NCBI GenBank assembly: GCA_963753685.1
Contig: CAVWDE010000013.1
Coordinates: 62,001-126,000 of the forward strand
DNA length: 64,000 nt
Reading direction: 5' to 3'
From: DATAOG01 sp963753685
GTDB taxonomy: Bacteria > Pseudomonadota > Alphaproteobacteria > Geminicoccales > Geminicoccaceae
The translations under genes and the position numbers were made by a program. The notes under the pieces are model-generated. The model was not told the origin of the DNA. It did not search any database and saw nothing but the letters and a program-made list of their open reading frames with translations. Numbering within the stretch: the first letter of the stretch is position 1; every line of letters starts with the position of its first letter. Positions 9,537 to 17,288 of the stretch are shown piece by piece.

Positions 9537-11647
9537 CTACGCGACGATTGAAGCCGTAACGCGCGGCCCGCCGGCCGATCGCAGATCCGCCAAGAACTCT
9601 GAGCCCGGCTCAACGCCAGTGACCAGGACCTGATCCCGCGCTCGAGTGCAGGCGACGTAAAGTAGATGGCGCTCGGTGTCGTAAATCTCGTCGAGCTCGG
9701 ATTCGTCGCTCGCCTGTTCGACCCGTGACGCCAGTGGCAGGACGTCCTCGTCGCAGGCCATCACTGCGACGGCCTTGAACTCGAGCCCCTTCGCCAGGTG
9801 CATCGTGCCGATCGCCACATAGCCTTCTTCTTCCTGAGGCTTATCTGTGAGCGTGAGGAGCCGTTGTCCTGCCGCTTTGACGGCCCGCCGGGCCCGGCCG
9901 AGCTGCTCCTCGGCGCGCACGAAGATCCCGATCTCCTCCGGGCGCGCGCCGCCGTCGACCGCCGATCGGAGCCACTCGCCGACGAAGGCGATCTCGCCCT
10001 CTTCATTCTCGAAAGTCCGGATGACCGGCTCGGGCCCCTCGAACACCGAGATCGTGCCGGCGCGGCTGTCCTCGTAGCCGTCGACGTCCCGGATCTGACG
10101 CGGCAGCAGCACGTCGACGCGGCGGCGGATCTGGTGCGAGGTCCGGTAGTTGACCTTCAGCGAGAACGAGCGCCCGCGCACGTCGATGCCGAGCGACAGC
10201 CAGGAGAAGGGATGCTGGAAGATCCGCTGGCCGAGATCGCCGGCGAAGAAGAGCCCGTCGGGATCGCCGGCCACCAGCGCCGCCAACATGCGCAGTTGCG
10301 GCACCGACAGGTCCTGCGCCTCGTCGGCAACCACATGGGTGAAGGGCTTCTCCTTCCCGGCCGCGACGTGCTCCGCCACCCGCCCCAGGATGTCGGCCCA
10401 GGTCATGACCTTGCGCTCTTGCAGATGGTTCCGCGCACGCTCGAACACCGCCCAGAGCGCCTCCCGCTGCTTGCCGCCGACCCGCGTCCTGCGGCCGAGA
10501 CGCGAGATGTCGCGGTAGGCCTCCCAGCTCCTGAGCTGCCAGGCGTCGACCACCGTCTGCCACTCCGCCAGCAGAAACCGCCGGCTGAACCGCTCCTCGC
10601 CCAGCTCCTTGGCCGCGCCGATCAGCGCGTTCTCGATCTGCGCGGCCGAGGCGACGTTGGGCCGCGCGCGGAAGAACAGCTCATACAGCCGGTAGCCGAT
10701 GCCATCGACATGCGCCACGGTCACCCGCGCGAGCGCCGCCGGGTCCTTGTCCAGAAGGCGCTTCAGCTTGATCTCGAGCGCGAGCGCGAGGCGCCTCGAG
10801 AAGGTCGTGACCAGCACCCGCGCCGTCGGGTCGCGGCGAGCCAGGTGCGCAGCCCGATGCAGGGCGACCACCGTCTTGCCGGTGCCGGCCGAACCCGCGA
10901 CCCGCGCCGGCCCGCCGAACCGGCGCTCGACCAGCTCCCGCTGGGCCGGATGCAGGAAGATGGTCCAGCGCTCCCACGGATACTCCAGAGCCTGGCGCAG
11001 CTCGTCCACGTTGGCCATGACCCGGAAGCGCCGCTGCGCGTCGGGATGCGCGAAGGCGTCCTCATGTGCCGGCAACACCTCCGCAACCTTCGGCGTCGCA
11101 CCGACCGCGAGGTCGAGCAGCGCCTCCGCCGCCTCCTGCGGCAGATGCTCGGCGAGCGCGAACAGCCCGTCCTCGTCGACCTGCCGCACGGCGCCGAGCC
11201 AGTCCTCCGGCACGCCATAGGAGAGCAGGACCTCGTCCGGCTGATGGGCAAACAACGGCGGCTTGGCTTCGAGCCGCCGGCGCCGGCGCCTCGCGCGTAG
11301 ACCGGCACCTCCTCGACCCGCTCGCGGATCTCGACCAGCTGCGCCGCCCCGGTGCGCGGATGCCGCTCGATCCGGCGCCGCTCCGCCCAGGCATAGGCCC
11401 GGTCGTGATGGTCGACATAGCAGAGCAGCATGCTCTGCTCGGTCTTATGGACGATCAGCCGGACGTCCCGATTCACCCGCACCGACCAGAAGCTCGGGTC
11501 TTTGGCGCGCTCGATCCGATGGAACTGCAGCCCCGGCTGCGCCGGGTTCACCTGCAGATCGAAGGCCGTGGTCTTGACCGCCTTCTGATCCTGCCCTGGC
11601 AACCGCGCCAGGCTGTCGGTGAACGTGTCGGCGATCCGGAACTCCAT
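9537..11647 (-). pseudogene. UvrD/Rep-like helicase with RelE/ParE-like N-terminus, one frameshift
   Basis: Superfamily 1 DNA helicase of about 700 aa. The first ~110 residues (from ATG 11647: FTDSLARLPGQDQKAV, FWSVRVNRDVRLIVHK, LLCYVDHHDRAYAWAERR) resemble the RelE/ParE toxin fold, a known architecture in helicases of this type. The helicase part has Walker A SAGTGKTVVALH, Walker B VVADEAQDLS, GDLGQRIF, a TMHLAKGLEFKAV motif and YVACTRARDQV. The frame changes within a GGCGCC-rich stretch at about 11256-11300; both sides are otherwise intact. ATG 11647 lies seven bases after the stop of the DUF4062 gene, so it is the last gene of the R-M-like operon. A DNA-unwinding role in the same defence function is inferred from context. 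Confidence 0.85.
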
Positions 11648-11654
11648 GGTAGTG

Positions 11655-12770
11655 TCACGAACCCGCTAACGCCTCGACCACGACCTTTCGTTTGGCAGCG
11701 TGTCGGACGAGTTCAGCGGCTTGTTCGGATTCATCGAGCCATTCAAGAAACCGTTGCACCCCGTGCCGCGTCGTTGTCTCGTCTCTGCATTGAGCAATCA
11801 GTACGAGCTGAATGCTTTGGACGGGATCAACCACGTAGACGCCGAAGGGCGCCGACACCACCGTGGCATTGGGAAATCCCAACATTCGGATGGCTTGAGA
11901 TTCCGTCACGTTCTTGTGGCAAGCGATCAGATGGATCGGTCCACCTTGCAACTCCGTGAGCTCTCCCCGCAGCGTATGATCGAGAAGATGGGGCTGACCC
12001 ACCAGTTCGCGCGCCGCCGGCACCGACATTGCGTCAGGAATGGCACTGACGACAAACAGTAGCATCCGACCCAAGATGGCCCTCGTGATCAGATTGCTGT
12101 CGATACTACCTCCATCTCCGCTCTTATCCATGCCAGCCAACGCGGCGGCTTTCATCCGCAGAACCCTCTCGCTATAGCTCTGCCGGCTCCAATCGAGCTC
12201 GGGACCGATGTAGCTGGTGCCTCGGCTCGCATCCCTGACGCCACGTTGGACAAGTTTTATGGTTGCGTCGGCTACGGTTCTTCTGACCGCGCTTAACAAT
12301 TGGCGTTCATCTTTCGCCGCCCGCGCATCAAATCTTCTCAAGACTTTCATGTATTTCTGGAAATGGATATCGCATCGAGCTCGCGGAACCAAGGGATCTT
12401 TGGGTTCAAAAATGTTGACAACGAACACCTTGCCTGGCGCCGTGTTGTACGCAATCATGAATTCGGCATGGCAAATTCCAGTCGTTCCATTATAATCTGG
12501 CCAGCGAGCGTTTCCGTTGACAATGTGATAAAAATATCACAGATCCGCGCCTGTTCCAGGCAATGATCCCAAGCTTGCTGGCTTGCGTCCTCGATCGCCA
12601 GTTCGTTGATCCAGACCTCATAAATCAGCTTGTCGAACATGCGTATATTTTCAATTTCCTGCTTGAGCTGTTCTTGATCTGGGAGAGCTGTCTCGCTGCC
12701 GGATCGGACAGCGGAAATCGATCCCCGCACCGGCTCGAGATCAGAATCGTGATTCTGAAGAGATTGACAT
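11655..12770 (-). pseudogene. DUF4062-like protein, frameshifted
   Basis: About 370 aa after repair. Read across frames it gives RITILISSRCGDRFPLSD at the N-terminus, then LIYEVWINELAIEDASQQ, DHCLEQARICDIFI, and, after a shift near 12525, NGNARWPDYNGTTGICHAEF joined to MIAYNTAPGKVFVVNIFE. This is the DUF4062 pattern (a start resembling ISS, an acidic helix, then GICHAE). The largest intact piece is 11655-12458. At least three single-base shifts are implied (near 12757, 12660 and 12525). The presumed ATG at 12770 is three bases after the methyltransferase stop. Base composition is clearly less GC-rich than the neighbours, which suggests separate acquisition. DUF4062 domains are found in bacterial defence-type proteins and are thought to have a Rossmann/TIR-like fold; an effector role here is inference. 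Confidence 0.65.
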
Positions 12771-13096
12771 GGCTCAGCCCGCAGAAAACACCTTCATCAC
12801 CTCGTCACCGACGTGGTTGATGACCTTGACCGCGAAGCGGCCGGTCGAGGGTTTCGGGAACGGGCGCGAGGTGGCGCGGTAGAGGCTCGCCCAGGCCTCC
12901 TCGTCGATCTCGGCCTTGAGCGTCGTCTTCAGCGCCTTGTAGGGATCGTGCGCGCCCAGGAAATAGGCGTGCCGGACGAAGAAGCTCTCCTCGTCGTAGT
13001 CGGTGTCGATGAACCAGGCCGCGATGTCGTCGGTCCCGCCCGAGCGCACCTCGCCGGTCTGCGGGTCGAAGACATCCACGCCGTGGATGGTGACTT

Positions 13097-13120
13097 GTGC
13101 ATAGTGGTCAGTGGTTAGTT
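13097..13120. repeat. GGTCAGTGG-family repeat R5 inside methyltransferase gene
   Basis: Contains AGTGGTCAGTGGTTAGTTG on the plus strand. On the minus strand it translates in frame as LTTDHYA, sitting between GDFPLQ and VTIHGVDVFDP of the methyltransferase, where relatives would normally run on without it. Confidence 0.6.
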
Positions 13121-13181
13121 GCAGCGGGAAATCGCCCGGCCTCAGCGCCTCGATCGCCTCGACCTCCTCCGGGCCCCAACC

Positions 13182-13210
13182 GACCACCAGCCACTGACCA
13201 CTGCCCACCA
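13182..13210. repeat. GGTCAGTGG-family repeat R4, right flank (minus-strand 3' side) of four-helix-bundle gene
   Basis: Contains ACCACCAGCCACTGACCAC followed by TGCCCACCA. It matches R3 (13590-13640) in the same orientation except for a seven-base ACCACTG-type expansion. On the minus strand it supplies a GTG start (13211) for the last methyltransferase piece. Confidence 0.7.
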
Positions 13211-13215
13211 CCTTC

Positions 13216-13584
13216 TCACGCTTTCGTCCCCAGCGCCTTCGTCAGCCCCGCGAGCATGCGCCCGATCTCCGCCGCCGACGCCAGCAGGATCTCCCCCGCT
13301 GCCGCCGGCAGATAGCCCAGCCGCTCGGCGAGCGTCAGCTGCGTCTCGACCTCCGCCAGCGAGCCCTTCGCGATGCTCAGGAACTGGAGAAACTCCCTGG
13401 TCCCGCGCCGCGCCGCCCCCTCCGCGATGTTCGACGGCACCGAGACCGCCGCCCTGCGTATCTGACTGGTCAGCCCGAACCTCTCGTCCGAGGGCCAGGC
13501 GCTTGAGGCGCGGTAGATCGCTTCCACCAAGTCGATTGATCGCCTCCAGACTTCCAAGTCCCGATAGCTGCGCAAGGCGCTCAT
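13216..13584 (-). CDS. Four-helix-bundle protein (S23/23S rRNA intervening-sequence type)
   Basis: Small protein of 122 aa. ATG 13584 gives MSALRSYRDLEVWRRSIDLV; the longer reading frame (to 13644) begins inside a repeat and yields a Trp/Val-rich low-complexity leader, so it is not preferred. Family blocks are clear: YRDLEVW, DERFGLTSQIRRAAVSVPSN, IAEGAARRGTREFLQFLSIA, GSLAEVETQL, AERLGYL. This family includes proteins encoded in 23S rRNA intervening sequences and the Avd accessory protein of diversity-generating retroelements. No rRNA, reverse transcriptase or variable repeat is present here. The gene is embedded in the methyltransferase gene and flanked by direct repeats. Its stop is five bases before the GTG that begins the last methyltransferase fragment, so translation may be coupled. 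Function unknown. Confidence 0.9.
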   Translation of the reverse strand: MSALRSYRDLEVWRRSIDLVEAIYRASSAWPSDERFGLTSQIRRAAVSVPSNIAEGAARRGTREFLQFLSIAKGSLAEVETQLTLAERLGYLPAAAGEILLASAAEIGRMLAGLTKALGTKA

Positions 13585-13589
13585 GAGCG

Positions 13590-13640
13590 ACCACCATCCT
13601 TCCACCACTGGCCACCAGCCACTGCCCACCAACCACCTCG
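13590..13640. repeat. GGTCAGTGG-family repeat R3, left flank (minus-strand 5' side) of four-helix-bundle gene
   Basis: The core CCACCAGCCACTGCCCACC lies at 13612-13630, with related ACCACC and CCACTGG units around it. It has the same orientation as R4. Read on the minus strand it encodes a GGQWLVASGG-like low-complexity tract fused to the methyltransferase sequence. Confidence 0.7.
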
Positions 13641-14307
13641 ACATCCGGCTCGCCGAACACCACGAACAGGTTGCCCGCCCCGGTGTTCTTGAGCTCGTCC
13701 GCCATGTGCAGATCGGGGTTCATGCGCGCGCGCAGCACCGGCAGCGCCCCGAGCCGCGAGAACTCCGAGGCATGGGCGTCGTAGGCGAAGCCGCAGGCGA
13801 TCAGCACGTCGAACCCCGCCTCCGCCGCCTCGCGCGCCGCGGCGACCAGGTCCGGCCGCGAGATCGTGCCGAACTCGGGCCCGATGAAGATCGCCGCCCG
13901 CTTCTCCCGCTCGCCCTCCATGAACCGCCCCTCGGCGCCGACATACTCGCCCGGCCAGGGCGAGAGGCTCGTGAAGCTGATGCGGTCCTGTTTATGCGCC
14001 TGCTGCACGCCCGCGGTGCGCAGATGCTCGAGCACGACCTGGGAAAAATCGGTCTCGCCCTCGCGCTCGTAGGGCAGCTTCGACCTGCGCCGGCGAGCGC
14101 CTTCGACCGCCTCGACCTCCTCGCCCGCCTCGTACTCGTCGCTCGGGATCACCCGATGCGGCGACAGGCTTTCCACGGTAAACGGCCCGGCGACCCGGAC
14201 CTTGCTGCTGTCGGCATAGGGCTTGTCGTAGAGCAGCTCGACATCGGCAGCCCGCGCGATCGACCCGTCGATCTCCTTCTGCCGCGCGATCCGCGCCTCC
14301 CAGAACT

Positions 14308-14340
14308 GAGTGAGCAGTGAGTCAGTGGCTGGTGGCCAGT
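14308..14340. repeat. GGTCAGTGG-family repeat R2b, in-frame insertion
   Basis: Contains GTCAGTGGCTGGTGGCCAG. It is translated on the minus strand as WPPATDSLLTQ between PRSRPAD and FWEARIARQKEID of the methyltransferase, i.e. an apparent 33-base in-frame insertion. Confidence 0.6.
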
Positions 14341-14386
14341 CCGCCGGCCTGGAGCGCGGAACCTCCCACTCCTCGATCGCCGCCTT

Positions 14387-14426
14387 CTGACCACTGAACC
14401 GACCACTGACCACTCACCTCACTGAG
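14387..14426. repeat. GGTCAGTGG-family repeat R2a, supplies a stop and a start
   Basis: CTGACCACTGAACCGACCAC followed by further CCACTCACC units, in the opposite orientation to R2b, 46 bases away. On the minus strand it creates the TGA at 14421-14419 ending one methyltransferase fragment and the GTG at 14413 opening the next. Confidence 0.65.
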
Positions 14427-15804
14427 CCGCAGGCGAAGCGGCCCCAAGCACCGCCTCCCACTTCTCCCAGATGACATCGATCTCGGCGTTGTTGGCGATC
14501 GACTTCAGCGTGATGTGCGGCACCCGCTCGTAGACGAAGCCCTGGCGGATGTCGCCGTAGGTCGGCCCGTCGGCCGGCACCTTGCCGGTGATCTCGGCTT
14601 CCTTGCGCCGCCCGTCCTCGCTGTCGGCGAGCAGATAGTAGGGATAGCGCGCGCCCATGATCCGCGCCCGCGCGAGCGCCAGCGCCACGCGGCTGGTGTC
14701 GATGGTGATCCACCGCCGCCCCCACTGCTCGGCGACATAGGCCGTAGTGCCCGAGCCGCAGGTCGGGTCCAGCACCAGATCGCCGGGATCGGTGGTCATG
14801 AGGACGCAGCGTTCGACGACCTTCGGAGCTCGTTTGAACAACATAGATCTTTGTCTCGTGTAGCCTGCCGAGCAGTATCAGTCCAAATGTTGATGATCGG
14901 ATATGCCGCGAAAGTCATCGAGAAATCGAACATATCGCAAGCTGTCGCGTTGCTATCGAGTCGATCCGCTTTGCGAGTCGCTCGATCCCGCAGCTTGGTT
15001 TCCAACGCTGTCTCATGCCGTAACCTACACTGATCTTGCCAGAAGTCGCACTCGAATGGTGTTCGAGCTCTTGCCACTTGCGGAAGGCATCGGGATATCG
15101 AGCCTGGGAGTTTATTTGACGTTAGACTCGTCAGTCTGACATCGCTCGCCTGTCATCAGTCGATCTGATCGTCGACGTGCGCTCCGTACCCATGCTCCGA
15201 TGCACTTCGTACAATGAAGCTGTCGGTACTTTAGCGCAGTCTCGATCTCTTGCGATACCAAAGAACATAATCTCGATATGCTCGAAACATAGTCGCTCGA
15301 CTGGCCCGCCTGTCTTCTGAAAAGTAATTTCAGAAACAAAGTTCTCGTCACCGAACACCTCGTCCATCAGCGCCCGCACGCGATGGACATTCTCGTCGCC
15401 GATCTGGACGAAGATCGATCCGCTTTCGTGCAGCAGATCGCGGGCAACTGCCAGCCGGTCGCGCAGGTAGGTCAGGTAAGAGTGGATGCCGTCCTTCCAG
15501 GTGTCGCGAAACGCCTTGATCTGCTCCGGCTCGCGGCTGATCTGGTCGCTCTTGCCGTCCTTGACGTCGCGGGAGCGGGTCGAGACCTGCCAGTTGGAGT
15601 TGAAGCGGATGCCGTAGGGCGGGTCGAGGTAGATGCACTGGACCTGGCCGCGCAGGCCCTCGCGCTCGGCGAGGCTCGCCATCACCTGCAGGCTGTCGCC
15701 GAGGATCATCCGGTTCGACCAGTTCTGGTCGTGCTGGTAGAACTCGAGCCGCGCTTCCGTGTCCGGCAGGCCGTTGAAGTCGGCGAAGAGGTCGGGTTGG
15801 AAGG

Positions 15805-15927
15805 AGTGGTCAGTCTAGTGGCTGGTGGTCAGTGGTTGGTGATTGGTGGTTGGTCGACTGACCACCAGCCACTGCCCACTGACCACTTGCTTGACTGGCC
15901 ACTAACCACTGACCACCGACCACTCCG
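15805..15927. repeat. GGTCAGTGG-family repeat R1 with large inverted repeat
   Basis: About 120 bases made of AGTGG, GGTCAGT and GGTTGG units on the left half and their complements on the right half. The arms AGTGGCTGGTGGTCAGT (15817-15833) and ACTGACCACCAGCCACT (15857-15873) are perfect 17-nt inverted repeats with a 23-nt loop. It sits between the N-terminal domain and the catalytic domain of the methyltransferase and introduces an in-frame TAG (15815-15817 on the plus strand as CTA). Confidence 0.75.
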
Positions 15928-16255
15928 CCGGCTCTGCCGCCGCAGGTCCTCGATGATGACCTTCGGGTGGACCTTCTCCTGGATGTAGAGCGGCGGCGCG
16001 TGGACCACGAGGTCCGACCAGTCCTGCTCGTCCTTGCCCCGCCAGACCAGCTGCGGGTCGAGATCCGGGTTGCGCTCGCGCTGCTCGCCCGGCTCAAGCG
16101 GCGTCGCGCGCGGATAGCTGATGCTCAGCGGCGCCGCCGCCGGCTCGCGCGGCATAGAGCGACTGCATCTCCGCCGTCGGAATGTTCCGCCGCTTGGCCT
16201 CGTCATGGGTGAGGCTCTCGATCTCCTTGAATCGTGGCTTCGGCATGCGCGCCAT

Positions 16256-17123
16256 GTAGCCCTCTCGTCTTCCGCCTGGCGCCCGCAGGCTGCCCGGCCC
16301 CGGCACGGTCGACTGCAGGCCGTCGATGTGCTCGAAGAGGTCCGCGTTGATCTTCTGCCACAGCGGGTCGAGCACGAACTCCACGCCTTCGCGTCGCGCC
16401 AGCTTGGCGGCGGGAACGAAGTCGCTGTCGCCGGCCACGAGGACGATCGTGTCCGCCTGTTTCTTGAGGGTGAGCGTCGAGATGTCGAGTCCGATCCGCA
16501 TGTCGACGCCCTTCTGCTTGAGCCCGAAGCGACACGGCTCCGCCGTCGAGGAATGCCAGAGGTCGAGCAACCGATCAAGCTACGCCGCTCGCCGGCATCA
16601 GTTCCAGGCTCGCGGGCTCGGTTCGCGTCGGCGGCGCCGGCCGTCGAAGCGCCGCCATCCATGGCGGGTGCGCAGTTCCGGGTCTTCAGGAGGCGCTTGG
16701 TGAGCGAAGGGGAGATCGCCCAATCACGCTCCCGGGTCACCTTGCCCAAGCGCAAGGCGAGCTTGCGCTGCTTGCGAAGCACATCGAACAGCGCATGCCG
16801 GCTCTGCGCCACATCGGTCCGGGCGAAATCGATTGGACGGTTCATCGATCGGGTGATGCGCTTTCCCATCATAGGGAATCGCGTCGTAGTAGAAGATCCG
16901 ATGAACGTGATCGAGCCAGCGGCTGTGTCGTCCCGCTCCCGCTCGCCGATCAGTCTTTGAACATGGCCCCTGCAGAGGATGCGCGCGGATCGACACACGT
17001 CCGTCCGGGCGTGTCGGAACCTGATGGTCGGACGATCTTCGGCAGGCGCTTGAGGAAGAAGCCGCCGTCGATCAGGATCGCGACCCGGCGCACCCTCACG
17101 GCGACCCGGCGCCCACGAAACAT
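16256..17123 (-). pseudogene. NYN-domain (PIN-like) protein, frameshifted
   Basis: Predicted NYN/LabA-type nuclease-fold protein, about 280 aa if repaired. ATG 17123 gives MFRGRRVAVRVRRVAILIDGGFF, with the first Asp of the active site in ILIDGG; a GTG at 17108 is an alternative. Later frames give HRIFYYDAIPYDGKAHHP, PIDFARTDVAQSRHALFDV, KQKGVDMRIGLDISTLTLKK and TIVLVAGDSDFVPAAKLAR, which carry the other conserved acidic residues (VD, LD, GDSD). Reading requires about four or five frame changes between 17000 and 16550. The final frame runs without a stop into the methyltransferase start at 16255. Nucleolytic activity is known for some NYN proteins and is inferred here. It lies between Res and Mod genes. 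Confidence 0.75.
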
Positions 17124-17288
17124 GCGAAACGAAAGCCCCGCGGGTTTCGGCACACGCTCCGGATAGGTGAGCGGGCGTACTGCCACGGGGCGGATACCCG
17201 CCAATATAGGACGAGATGGCCAGTAATTCAACGGGAACCGGCGGCGACGCTGGATGCGCGTTCTGCGACTCGTGTCCGCCTCGCCTGA

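Larger units (their letters stand above)
13182..13640 (-). mobile_element. Candidate repeat-flanked four-helix-bundle insertion
   Basis: A ~460-bp segment interrupts the methyltransferase between FGEPDVEV (upstream side) and WGPEEVEAIE (downstream side). It consists of direct repeats R3 and R4 of the GGTCAGTGG family at its two ends and one complete four-helix-bundle gene between them. No transposase, terminal inverted repeat or target-site duplication is visible. Calling it mobile rests on its position inside another gene and the flanking repeats; the mechanism is unknown. Confidence 0.45.
12774..16255 (-). pseudogene. Site-specific DNA methyltransferase (beta class, type III Mod-like), interrupted
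   Basis: Adenine-type DNA methyltransferase, partner of the Res protein upstream. ATG 16255 has GAGAGG upstream and gives MARMPKPRFKEIESLTH. In order: an N-terminal domain (LVWRGKDEQDWSDLVVHAPP, 16.2-15.93 kb); motif IV in YLDPPYGIRFNSNWQVS (about 15.64 kb); a target-recognition region (15.33-14.87 kb); the SAM-binding motif I in LDPTCGSGTTAYVAEQW (about 14.76 kb); a C-terminal domain (DVELLYDKPYADSSKVRVAG, MNPDLHMADELKNTG); and the end piece WFIDTDYDEESFFVRHAYF to DEVMKVF. The order IV-TRD-I is that of type III Mod enzymes. The gene is broken by repeat insertions with stops at 15815-15817 (TAG) and 14419-14421 (TGA), by a four-helix-bundle gene (13216-13584), and by shifts near 16150, 15280, 15090 and 14850. 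It is probably non-functional as one chain. Confidence 0.88.

Noticed and set aside
13216..13584. Four-helix-bundle gene taken as evidence for a 23S rRNA intervening sequence or a diversity-generating retroelement
   Set aside because: No rRNA sequence, reverse transcriptase or template/variable repeat was found in the window; the surroundings are methyltransferase coding sequence.
13097..15927. GGTCAGTGG repeats considered as a CRISPR array
   Set aside because: Copies vary in length and sequence, occur in both orientations, have no regular spacers, and lie within coding sequence; no cas genes in the window.
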